In this document: positions 1 through 19,835 of the stretch, piece by piece | How positions within the stretch are numbered: position 1 is the first letter of the stretch | Layout: each line of letters opens with the position of its first letter | Source: Lota lota | Lineage: Eukaryota > Chordata > Actinopteri > Gadiformes > Lotidae | DNA: 64,000 nt | Assembly: GCA_026745465.1 (NCBI GenBank) | Contig: JACYXH010000363.1 | Coordinates: forward strand, 4,746,001-4,810,000 | Reading direction: 5' to 3' | The notes under the pieces: generated by a model | The model's database searches: none | Told to the model about the DNA's origin: nothing | What the model saw: only the letters and a program-made list of their open reading frames with translations | Translations under genes and position numbers: made by a program

Positions 1-241
1 ATTAAACGTATTCAATTGGGCTTTCTTTGTTGTTTGGATAATGCTTCCAATGTTAAATTTTTTTAAAGACTAGGTTTAGTCAGCAAAGTTAAAATGCAAA
101 CTTTAAGCAGCTGGGTGTTTTGTAATTTCTCAGCTCGGGAATTAATGTACAAATGGAATAAAAATGCTAGTTGCAATCCGTGTGAAAGTCGTGTGTTCTC
201 AACCATGACTGTTGTATTTCTTCCTCGTCTTGAATCTTCAG

Positions 242-846
242 CGTATTATTACGGCAAGAAGAAGAGTAGGCGGGTAGGCCGGCCTCCCGGGGGTCACTCC
301 AACCTTGAAGGAGGCGTGAAGAGGAGGGGAAGGAGGAGGAAGAGGAGGAACGGGCTCTTCGTGCACAAGAAGAGGCGATCTTCAGCCTCGTTGGACAACA
401 CGCCCGCCGGGTCTCTGCAGGTAACACACAAAATGCACACACCCACACACGCACCAAAAACACACTGATGGATACTCAATAAAACCCCTTACACGGTCGG
501 TAAAGTCTGCTTGTCTGGCCCCCCCAGGGCAGCGGAGATGAGGAGGACCTGGACGAAGACGAGTCCCTGAGCGAGGACTCTGGCTCAGAGGTGCAGGATG
601 AGCTTCAGGACGACTCTGAGTACTCGGTGGGGAAGTCCCTCCCCGCCACACCCTCCCCTTCGCCGCCAGCCACGCCCCGGCCCACACGGCGCCGGCGGAA
701 GCCCTGCTCACCGTCCTTCTCCGATGACGAAAACCGCCCACCGTCACCGAAGGTACCGAACGCGCGCCCACTGGGGATAACAGCATATTTATAGTCTGAT
801 GCATCTCATTTTCAACCCAGCCTCAGGCCATCAAACGACAACAACC

Positions 847-896
<50 letters not shown>

Positions 897-1424
897 AGAT
901 CGCTAAGGCGGAGCCTCCCCAGAAGCTGTGTTTGGACACCAGCCCTCTGGAGTGGAGCGTCACGGATGTGGTGCAGTTCATCAGGACCACCGACTGTGCC
1001 CCTCTAGCCCGCATCTTCTTGGATCAGGTACACACATGTACCGAGACTCTATTCAGGTGCCCACTGAGGTTAGCCAGAGGTAGAGCAGCAGGTCATCTGA
1101 CAAACTGAGTTTCATTATGTTGTGTATGTACGAGTGGGTCAACGAGACATTTAGTGTAAAGCACTTGCAATGATCTAAATGGCTGTGAAAGCGCTTAATA
1201 AACAGTGAGCAGATACTATAAACTGTATACTTGTTGTGGATACTGTATATGTTTGTAATGGTTACCGGTGTCTTCTCTCCCAGGAGATTGACGGACAGGC
1301 GTTACTCCTGCTCAACCTGCCAACAGTCCAGGAGTGCATGGACCTGAAGCTGGGACCAGCCATTAAGCTTTGCCACCACATTGAGAGGGTGAAGCTAGCG
1401 TTCTATCAGCAGTTTGCCACCTAG
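242..1424 (+). CDS. sfmbt1: SFMBT1, 3' part: last four coding exons (Scm-like with four MBT domains 1)
   Basis: Polycomb-type chromatin repressor of the nucleus; MBT repeats bind histone tails and the C-terminal SAM domain mediates protein interactions. Only the last four exons are here: 242-420, 528-752, 899-1027 and 1284-1424 (stop TAG), about 224 residues, all joined in phase by GT-AG sites. The first exon encodes a basic stretch ([20 protein letters not shown], then [18 protein letters not shown]). The second is acidic and Ser/Pro-rich. The third and fourth make the SAM domain ([58 protein letters not shown]). From family knowledge these are near-identical in layout to the human SFMBT1 tail, and the neighbour STIMATE supports SFMBT1 over SFMBT2. 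The MBT repeats lie upstream of the window. A (GT)n tract directly abuts the third exon's acceptor. Confidence 0.95.
849..895. repeat. (GT)n microsatellite at an SFMBT1 acceptor
   Basis: Pure GT run ending 3 bp before the acceptor AG of the exon at 899, so it takes the place of the pyrimidine tract. Confidence 0.97.
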
Positions 1425-2760
1425 CTGAGGGAAGGGCCGGACATTGGCCCACCTACCTCTGTGTTCGTCTTGGTTAATAAGATAATGTATCTACCACTGG
1501 GCATCCTTTTGGGATCATTCATATTTCACTTCACGGGAAATGTCAAACGTTGCCATGAGATAGCATTCCTGGTTTGAGGAGATCAAGTGTTGACATGACG
1601 ACACCAATGGTCCATCGGTGATGCTCTGCTGCTGGCCTGAGACGTTTACCATTAGCTCTTTACAACATATACTTACTCCCATCATCCTCAAGAAGGCAGC
1701 AGGGTTACTCTACTGGTTCACTTTAATAACTTTGATTTACAGTAATTTAAACTCAGTAGAGAGTGCGAAATATGAGCTAAAGAATTCATAACATTTTATA
1801 AAGGGAATATTTTGTTATAGATGTGTTTTTTTTTATCCATTCATGGTCACTTTTAATTGCCTTGTACAAAAAACAATTTTGTCAAACCTTGAAAAGAGGA
1901 GACATATTTTAACCCATTTTTTAAATGTACACTTACACACATTACAAAAATTTATTAAATGTACAAAAAGTACAAACATACTTACATGTTATGCTTGGAT
2001 CACAAGTGAATCACAATCTACTTACTTAATTTCAGCAAATTTCCATAAAGGTCGTGATTTTGCTTTCTGTTTATACATAAAAGACATGCCAGGTGTAGAA
2101 GTAAGCTGTTTAATGTTCTCCATTCAGGATCTGGCTGTGATCAATGCCAGAGGACAACCCCACAGTCTGGTGGCTTTCGGAATAACACTGTTTCTTCTAT
2201 AGAGCTGTAAACAATATTATTACTTATTTTGTAAGCACAAGCTAAACTGTGTGTGATGACGGTATTTAACGTGTGTATATAGCAATGCATGTGTTTGTAA
2301 ATAGTGTACATAATCTCAAGATTCTTCTAGTGCAACAGGGTGAGTAGATTTTCTAATTAGCAAAACAAAATGCATTGAGTAATAGCGCAAGGCATAGGCC
2401 TACACTTGCACAGTCAATCATTAAAACATTTTTATTTGGAATAAAGTCGAACCTAAATAAATGAATATTTTGGGCAGCACAAATAAATTACAATTATTAA
2501 GCTAACAATTAACTATTTGTGAATGAGCAATTTCTAAATGAACTCCCAACTTTTTTTCAATATCTAATAAATGTGTGGTGTTTTGGTTTGTGTCAAATAA
2601 TTGTTTTCAGTCGCCTATTCAGCAGATACAGTTGTACAGAAAACATGAAATTTCATGACTTTCCTTTTGGAAATCTCCGATTGTTATTTAAGAAATTGCA
2701 GCAATAAAAAGATAAATCGTTTGTCAACGTTTCGTCACTCGATTCTGACTACACTTACCA
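1425..2760 (+). other. SFMBT1 3' UTR and intergenic spacer
   Basis: No coding signal follows the SFMBT1 stop. The stretch is AT-rich and reads as 3' UTR, with AATAAA poly(A) signals at 2440-2445 and 2703-2708. The exact cleavage site cannot be read from sequence alone. Confidence 0.6.
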
Positions 2761-2880
2761 TCATGCACCTGTTTTACGTTGGCCGCGTGACATGACGTAT
2801 GTCAACAGGAGCAGCACCGCTGCTAGCAGCTGGATTGGTGATAGGCGACTGCAAAATAGTTAATTTTTTCTTAAACAATG
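2761..2880 (+). promoter_or_regulatory. Probable STIMATE promoter region
   Basis: A short GC-richer island about 700 bp before the STIMATE start codon holds a CRE-like TGACGT (2793-2798) and an inverted CCAAT box, ATTGG (2834-2838). It is the only such cluster between SFMBT1 and STIMATE. No TATA box is evident. Transcription start is not determined. Confidence 0.35.
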
Positions 2881-3540
2881 TGAACATGCTTTTTCAGACA
2901 ACTGCAAAAGTGGTAATTTAAGATAACTTGTGTGCTGTGAATATACTCGGTGTTTTATTTAACTAGAAACTTGCTCGTATTGTATTTCCTAATAAGCAGG
3001 GTGTTAGCTTCTAGGCTACAGTGCAACGTTAGCAGCAGTCCTGACTTCCTTCTTACCTCATCTGTATCGACCGGTTCCTTTAGCGTTTAGTTGTATTTTA
3101 TGCAAATGTATACAAAATAACATATGCATGTAGTAAGTGACCATAGTGTCCGGACCACACTGTAAAGCCGGCTAACGGATGCATGTTACTGAGCTCCTGC
3201 TTGTATTCCACTGCCTCATCTGGAAAATATTCCCATCACTTGCTTCATTTCATGCAGACGATCGGACATATGTTAACAGCACATCGTGGCTATAAACCAA
3301 CCAAGTATAGTTAGTTTGGCCTTGTGATTCTTGAGTGGTAGCTCCTTCACGTCTTGATAAATAGATAATGGAAATATGGATATTTGAGTGTCCAAGAGAA
3401 TGAGACGCCACGTAACGGGATGTTATGTGCTACTGAGTGTGCCTCACGTAGTGATTACGAGCTAACCTACGAGGGCCAGGCGTACTAGTTATTCAAATTA
3501 ATTCCATGTTCTTTAGTTAGTGCTATGTCAAGTTGACCCA

Positions 3541-9976
<6,436 letters not shown>

Positions 9977-12900
9977 CTCGCCAGCCTGAGTCTGACCCAG
10001 ACTGGACTGGTACTCACTCACATACACGTCTCACACCGCCACCACAAGTCCTGCTTGTAGCTCCCCGGTCGGGGGGAAGCCTTGGGGTTGGGGGAGGGGT
10101 CCCGACCCCCAAGGTAGCGTACTTGCGGGGCGTGTGAGCAAACGGAACCGGTGAAATACTGCTTACTGTGGAACACTACAGCACTCCTGCACAAACGGTC
10201 TTAACTCAGATGCAAGACTTTGGTAAACATTTGCGCTGTCGGTACAATGGATGCATGGTGTGTTTTATTTTGTCTACCCCTCATTGGCTGTGTATTATTG
10301 GTTTACTGTTGGTTTGTTCCTGAATGCCAACTTGTAAGGTCATTGTTATGTTTTAACTATAATTTGTGTTAACACTGGCGTATTGTCAAGACATAGGAAA
10401 GGGAATGGGGGGGGGGTCATGTTTCATGTGTGTGTCCTTTATTCATTATGTGACATTCAATATTTTTAAATGGTTGCCCTAGTGATTGTATAAATTAATT
10501 ATTATATTAACTATGTTAGATGTTTCCTGTAAATGGCACGCCACTATAGCTGGCGGTGTGCGTGTTTGTGTGTGTGCATGTGTTTGTGTGTGCATGCGAG
10601 TGTCTGTGTGTGAAAGTGGACCAACAGAGAAAACACATTGTACGTATTTAAGCATAACCTCAGAATGTTAGGTCTGTTGTATATACATGGCCCTAACCTT
10701 TTCAAACAATACTTAATCTACAGTATATGGTGTGTGTATATATAGTGTTGGTGTATGCAACACCTATCTCTACTTTTTGTTTAGCTAGGCCATTAATGCA
10801 AAATAACACTGGAAATCTTTAAATGTTCCCCATTTATCACAGAGGTTTATTTTGTTGTTCATGCATGATGGCTGAATCATAATGTCTCATCCTAAAGGTA
10901 CACCGTTTCATTCCTCTCTGTCTTTTGTTCATGTTTTACCAGACGGCTTTAAGAGTTTGTCTCTATCTTTGATTCTTTGCTCGTATTGGGGTTGTTTTTG
11001 TTATAATTGCTATTTGGGCCAAGAAGGCGACCTTGCCTCTTCCAACAAGTGTTCTTTGTTGTTGTTGTCTTGGTGTAAGTTGTTGTTGTTGTCCTGGTGT
11101 AGGATGATATGGAACCCCACTGCACACCTTCCCATTTGTTGTCTTATGTTCAATGTTTTTTGTGACGTTCTCATGTTTTCTTGTTTGTTTTAACCCCATT
11201 TGCTCTTTGATCCGACAACGTGCCTCTGTGAGCTCACTGTTGTGTGCGTGTGTTGGACAAGGCGATGGACCAGAGCCCCCGGCCCGGTAGACAGCAAGTC
11301 CACAGGTGCTCATGTTCACAATGTAACAGAAGCACACACTTAAAAATGGTTGGGTTACTTGGGACCAGCCGTTTAAACAAAAGGTATGTGAGCGTGCGTG
11401 TGTGTTTGTGTGTAGGCGTGTGTATGTGTGTGTTTGCCTGCTTTGTATACGAGTGTAATGCGCAAGTGTTACGAGCTAATGGCTGGTCCTTCCAAAAGGA
11501 AAAAGGGTGACGAACTGCAACTGTGATGACTAATGATGTAACGATGTCATTATGATGCTGTTGAGCGTTTGAATGAATGCACTTTTAATTGTAAAACATG
11601 TACATGGTCCACCATTACCATGAGCTCAAGAAGGTCAAAGAAGGCTTTTTGTATTTTGCAAAATACAAATGCTACACTGTAAAATCTACTGACAAATAAT
11701 ACTCAGATCATCATTATATATGCTTTTCCAATAAATAATCGGAAACTTGAGCTACAGCATTCTTTTATATTTTTTGTGAATCGAAAGCAGCAACTTTATT
11801 TATGTGTAATCTGGATAACCTTTAACAGATGCCTTCTACTGTACTGATAACGGAGCATGCGTGCATTGAACCTGGATAAGGTTGAATTAATCCAGGTTAG
11901 TTCCTTCATCAACTAACTAAAACTATTAGAGGTAAACTACTGTGATGTTGCACAGTTACAGAGTGAATGCTTTTAAAGAACACAGATTTGATTAAATATG
12001 TAATGTGGTCAGTAAATATAATCTAGTTTAAAGTGTGTACTTGACCAGCCCATAGACCGATATCATTCTGTCTTTTGAAGCTATAATTTCATCAACTTTC
12101 GGAGTAGTAGGTCTTCTCAATGCAAGTGGTTATTTGAGACATGTTAAAAAGAAAACAATGCATTAAATGTTTTCATAATAAATAATTAAATATTATCCAT
12201 CACCAAGTCCCAATGTTTTGAATAAAAAGAATAAATAAAATGGAGTACACTGCATAGAAAGCTCAGTCCCATTTATTTAGAGCCCAACAGCTGGCACAAC
12301 CGTGTCTTAAGACACAAACGTATGTGTCTTGAAAGCTGAAAGACTGATTGATTGCTGATCTATAAATGTGGCGCCTGCTACTGAATGGCATGTTCCAGCT
12401 CATTTAAGTTCCTGGAGTGGATACGGTCTGGATTTAAACTTTGACTCAACTTTCAATATATCATGCCATCATTAAACATGTTTTAGATGCAGACAATGTG
12501 GAACGAAGAAGCACCTAATACAAACAATAAAAAAACAAAGAGGTAATTGGACTCATTATCTTGACTAGGCTAGCTTTATGTAGCACTTATACGTTTAATT
12601 TGTTTGGTTATCCTACATTTCATTATGATTATGCTCCCCATGGACACAGATGAGAAAATGCCAGATTAGTCAATGATAACAAACTAAGAATGAATAGAGC
12701 TTGTCGGTGTAGTTGGACATTTCAATCCACAATGTGATTTTTCGATCTCTAATGTACTACATTTTAAGACCAACGAAGCAGACAATTACAACACTGGTAG
12801 TAGGGAAATATAGCTCCATCATTGACTGTGTTCTGTAAATGTCCGGCTGTGTAGTGTTGGGGGGGGGGGGTGGGGGGGGAGAGAAGTCAGACACTTGTCT

Positions 12901-13020
12901 TGCCCGCCCCCACTACCCATATCAGTTGTTCGCTCGTAACTCCCATGATGAACAAAAACAGAAGGCCACCAGCCAGCTCACATCATGTCTAATAATACTC
13001 ACTGACAACAGACGAAAGCT
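9977..13020 (+). other. STIMATE 3' UTR and spacer to MUSTN1
   Basis: No coding exons seen. Reads as a long 3' UTR with an AATAAA at 11730-11735, short GT-rich patches (10555-10610, 11390-11440) and a G run at 12859-12880. Mammals have STIMATE-MUSTN1 read-through transcripts, so some transcription may cross this spacer. Confidence 0.55.
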
Positions 13021-13039
13021 TTGAGTTACTCGACGATGG

Positions 13040-13140
13040 GAAATGTGCGTCATGATCTGACCCAGGCCTATATAACAGCCGGGTGCTCCAGGACACAAAG
13101 GCAAACCATAACACCAGGTCGACAACACCGATAGCGATCA
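13040..13140 (+). promoter_or_regulatory. MUSTN1 core promoter (TATA box, AP-1/CRE-like site)
   Basis: TATATAA lies at 13069-13075, about 85 bp before the MUSTN1 ATG. Just upstream, TGCGTCA (13046-13052) resembles an AP-1/CRE site; AP-1 control is reported for mammalian Mustn1. Spacing suits a transcription start near 13100. Confidence 0.65.
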
Positions 13141-13157
13141 CACTGACCGGACACACC

Positions 13158-14977
<1,820 letters not shown>

Positions 14978-15930
14978 AAACTGCTACGCCACCAAGAACA
15001 TGTCACGAACTGGAATGTAAAACATGTATTTTATGATCAGACAATTGTATACAATTTAAACATGGAGAATGAGTAAATAACAGAAATAGTCCAATACATT
15101 TATTGAACTTAAATACATTTAAAGTAGCGAATTTGTTGTGTTATTGGTTGTGTTGACAATGTTGTGACATTGTACTTTGCCAATCTGTTTTTGTTAGTGA
15201 TCAGTAGTGACCAAATCATTTAATTTATCTGGCAGTTTCAACCTGTGAAATATTTAAAATTGTGGACAACAATATGCCTTATTGTCTTTATTATTCTGCA
15301 TGAAGTTTGATTTTTGCATTTTATTGTAATTTAAATAAATCCATATTATATTGTAACTCAAAAATGATTATTTTTTTACATTTTGGCATCTATTTGTCTA
15401 CCATCCTAGCAAACATAAAAAACATAAAAATGATATTAAAAAAAAGACATGTTCTCAGCCTTCAATTAATCATTAACATTCAAGGTAGAGAAGATATGGG
15501 GTAGGAAGAAGATGTTAAACACACCAGTCACTAACTCAAAGTACTAACAATAATAAGTAACTTCTTATTTTGCAAGCATCTCTTGATCCTGAAAATTCAG
15601 TGTCCTGACTGAACTAATAACTAACTACTAACTGGCTATTATTGATGTATTTATATATGGAGTTTAAAACCAAATGTTTGGTGAAGAGCTAAACAACAAA
15701 TCAATGTGGTGACGGTTACAACACATGGGGAACTGGTGCTGCGTATGAATTCGTTTAACAATTAACAACTAGCTTATTCGGCAGCCAAACGTTGGTTGGA
15801 ATTCATTATGCAGAAAATAGTGAAGTGAAATGAAGTGAAAAGTTTTCATGTAAAAACGTGGCCCCCAGATTATCTTGAGGTTTAAAGTATACTAGCTTAA
15901 ATATAAGGTGAACATCTATTTAAGTTGTAC
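14978..15930 (+). other. MUSTN1 3' UTR and spacer
   Basis: AT-rich, no coding exon seen. The poly(A) signal AATAAA at 15334-15339 probably ends MUSTN1. Confidence 0.5.
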
Positions 15931-15934
15931 TTTA

Positions 15935-16210
15935 TTGAAGTTGCATTTTCTTGTATACTTTTTGAGTCAGGGGGTTAGCCCATATTTAGTTTGGAGCAAG
16001 GCACAGATGTGTGTTTGTACTCCTACTAGGCAGGCTCATGTATACAGAGTGGATTCAGTCAGTGTTAAGATGAGATTCAGTCATGTCTAATGTGTGGGGT
16101 GGTGACTTTCTCAACCTCTGGCATCTCTGGCCAGTCCAGAGAGCCCTGCTGGTCTTCAGCTACAATGCTACGGCGCAGGAGGTCAACTTATCATATTGTC
16201 TCTCTATCCT
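15935..16210 (+). pseudogene. Degenerate duplicate of ITIH exon 1 and its upstream flank
   Basis: About 275 bp aligns with 17183-17475, the promoter-proximal flank, exon 1 and donor of the ITIH gene. Shared blocks include TTTGGAGCAAGGCACA and CATGTCTAATGTGTGGGGTG. The ATG (16083) is kept, but 21 nt coding the Leu-rich core of the signal peptide are missing and the donor has become CAGGAGGTCAAC. The frame stays open for 32 codons (MSNVWGGDFLNLW...). It could be the relic of another ITIH copy or a decayed alternative first exon. No other ITIH exon lies between it and the real exon 1. Confidence 0.8.
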
Positions 16211-17182
16211 CTTGTTTTTTTTAAGTTAGCTTTAACTTTAAAACTACAGGTTTCCAATAAAAAAATTATTAATTTATGTTGTCAACGTAAAAATTGATAA
16301 AACTATGAAAAATACTCAAATAATGTGTTTTTTTCAGGATTAAGTTTTGTTATTGGGATGTGGGAAGTGTGTCCAGCAAGAAACGAGTCAGCAAACCACC
16401 TCTGCATAGTCCTGATGACAATTGAATGTGCAATTGAATTCCTGTCAGAAACTGCCCCCCTGGTCTGGCACAAGGGCTTATCAGTACGGTAGAGATTAGT
16501 AGTTTAAAGTTGTCAGCCTTCAAACAAGCTCACTGACATTTGGACTTAAAAATCAATATTGGGATGACAGCAGGGGTATCCTAAGGGCATCAGCAGGGGT
16601 ATAATAAGGGTACTATGAGCAGTGCAACAGCAGCTGAATAAAAGGTGAACAAAAAACAGCCATTCAGTAACCAAGTCAAGTCAAGTTGTTTTATTTGTTA
16701 CTCGCACGATCATAAAAGTATGACAGCAATCAGATGAAATGGGGAGAACTCCAATGAATGTGCAAGAACACATTATCTAAAATAGGCATAGCATAAATAC
16801 AACAAACAATGACTAATAATAAATAAGAATATACGCAAGAAAACAGAAAATAGAAATAGTGTGAACTAATATATGCAACCGGGTGTTTGTTGCTTGTGCA
16901 AATCAGTTGTATCTATAACTTTCTAGTCCTATATATTTTTGAATGAACTGCACGGCAGCATGGTTAGTCAAAAGTGTTTACTTTTGTGAAATCTCTTCTA
17001 GATGATTTAGTTTCTCCTCCTAGTACACGCTACCAAGTTAATTTATCCTAATTTATTCTACTGGCTCTGGAGGGAATAACTGTTAATTACACTACTGGTC
17101 TAAATATTCTACTGTTGAAAACAAAAAACGAACAAATAAACATGGTAAAGCATGAGATGGATGCAATACACAAAAATTCAAC
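16211..17182. other. Spacer between the two ITIH exon-1 copies
   Basis: No gene. The stretch 16675-16900 (AAGTCAAGTCAAGTTGTTTT, then AT-rich) resembles the 3' end of a reversed fish retroposon, at low confidence. GTTAAT at 17092-17097 resembles an HNF1 half-site, of interest because ITIH genes are liver-expressed. Confidence 0.35.
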
Positions 17183-17325
17183 CCAAAGTTGCACGTTGCT
17201 GTACTCTTTGGGTCAGTGGGTTGGACCACATTATTTTGGAGCAAGGCACAAAAGTGTATTTGTTGCTCCTACTGGGCAGGGTCCTGTCTACACAGTGGAC
17301 TCAGTCAGCGTTAGGACATTCAGTC

Positions 17326-19149
17326 ATGTCTAATGTGTGGGGTGGTGTTCTGCTGCTGCTGCTGTGGGGCCTTCTCAACCTCTGGCCACTCGGGCCAGTC
17401 CAGGGAGCGCTACTGATCTCTCGCTACGATGCTACAACGCAGGTGAACTTACTCGTATTGTCTTTCATATTGTTATTAAAAGTTCATTAGAAAATTACAT
17501 CAATGTCCAATGCTTCACTTGCTCTGCCTTATTGGTTTTCTACTGTAATTTACTGTTCTGCTGCCTGCCTGTAGTTGTTCTGCTACCTGGCTGTAGTTGT
17601 TCTGCTACCTGCCTTTAGTTGTTCTGCTACCTGCATGTAGTTGTAGTTGTAGTTGTAGTTATTCTGCGTGGTTTCATTCCTGATTTGTATTAGGACATGC
17701 TTCGCCAACTGTCATTCTGTGTCACTTTTCCCTTTTTTATATGTATTCTCTAGGTAGGTTATGTCAACACAGTATAATATGTTTATCATATCACTACATT
17801 TCAGGAGACAGAAGGTGCCATCAGGTCAATTCAGGTATTTTCAGCTCTTGCCATTGTTAATTTTTCATACAATGTACAATTAAATGTGTATCTTGCTACC
17901 AAATGATAATCTAATGAGGAGAAATTGCAGTAAAGCATTGACTGTTTTCAATCACCCAGAATCCAGGACCTGCAGACTAAAAATACTATTATAATAGTAC
18001 ATATTTATTATATTTTTTTCTTTACAGAAAAGAAGTGTAGACAATGCAAAGGTAAGGGAAGACTTCTGGGATACATTTAGATATTCATGACAATTAGAGA
18101 TCCACTTTTTGTTGTTGTTTTGTGTCAAGTCTCCCATGTCTACCTGTTTATGTATTTTTCTCACCCACTCTGTTCAGACGGTGGAGGTGCACAGTGTCAC
18201 AGTACACTGTACAGTGGCATCTCGGTTCGCTCACACAGTCATGACCTCCAGTGCTTTGAACAAAGCCAACTCCTCCCAGGAAATATTCTTTGAGGTGGAG
18301 CTGCCCAAGACGGCCTTCATCACCAACTTCACCATGTGAGTCCTCCACCACACCTCACCCTTCAAAACACTGAAGGCTTTTCGTCTTCCAACAAAAACCA
18401 TATGAGATCTTCTTTTAACCAGCCAGTCAATTGGCATTATGCCTGTTTCAACATTGAGCCTGTTGTTGGCTAACTGTTCAATTAATCAATATATAAAGCT
18501 TCTCATCGCACATTCTTTGGATCCAATGTACAACACTTACAACACAACTCTTGCTAGATGCCTTTGTTTGGAAGAGGCTCGAGTGAAGGATACGATTACA
18601 TCTACGCATTGTTACAGCAGTAAAAGCATTTTCAAAACCCTTTTTTCATTTGGCAACTGCCCTCTTCTGTTCACAGGGAGATTGAGGGTCAGATATATGT
18701 TGGGGTTGTGAATGAGAAGGAGAAAGCCAAGAAACAGTATGAGAAGGCTGTTTCGACTGGACAAACAGCTGGACTGGTCAAGTAGGTGGAGATTGAACAG
18801 GCATTTACCTTGATTCATGTCACTTTGGGTTTAAAGAAATGATTCACATCTTTTTTGTTGTTTAAAAAACACTATATGTGGTTGCCCTAATTGGCATGAT
18901 GTTGCAGATCTTCAGGAAGGAAAATGGAGAAGTTTGCTGTGTCCGTCAACATCGCAGCGAAGAGCAATGTGACCTTCATCCTGACCTATGAGGAGCTTCT
19001 TCAGAGGAAATTTGGCCAGTATGAGATTCTGACCCGAATAAACCCCAAACAGCTGGTCCAGAACTTTCAGGTGAATCCAAGTTCACAACAATCCCTTAAG
19101 TTTCGTGGGCTCAGTAAATTTACATATTTATACAAAATATTTGTACATA

Positions 19150-19198
<49 letters not shown>

Positions 19199-19757
19199 AG
19201 ATTGTGGCTGATATCTATGAGCCCCAGGGCATTTCCTTTGTGGATGCCCATGGAACCTTCCTTTCCAATGAACTTCTCCCCCTGGTGGAGAAAACGGTCA
19301 CAGACAACAAGGTTCAGTTTGATTTCTATCTCCAGGAAGAGATTTATATGGCCGACTACATTTTGTGGTAATTTGAAACTGAAGCCAATACATCCACCTT
19401 TTAGGCACACATCTCGTTCTCGCCCACACTGGATCAGCAGAGGAAGTGTCCAGAGTGTGATGGGTCTCTTATCGACGGGGATTTCATCATAAAGTATGAC
19501 GTGAAACGAGCGTCAGGCCTAGGAGACTTTCAGGTCTGCTGTCAACAAAGATATGAAACACAAGGCTCACTTTAGTGGAGCAAAATTGACCCATTTAAAC
19601 TGATAAATTCCACTTTTATATTTCTTCCTCCAGATCGTGAACGGATACTTTGTGCATTTCTTTGCTCCCCCGGATCTTCCTCGCGTCCCAAAGAATGTGG
19701 TGTTTGTCATTGACAGGAGTGGTTCAATGTCAGGCAACAAGATGACCCAGGTAACTC

Positions 19758-19835
<78 letters not shown>

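Noticed and set aside
167..804. Minus-strand frames opposite SFMBT1
   Set aside because: Shadows of the basic and acidic coding exons on the plus strand.
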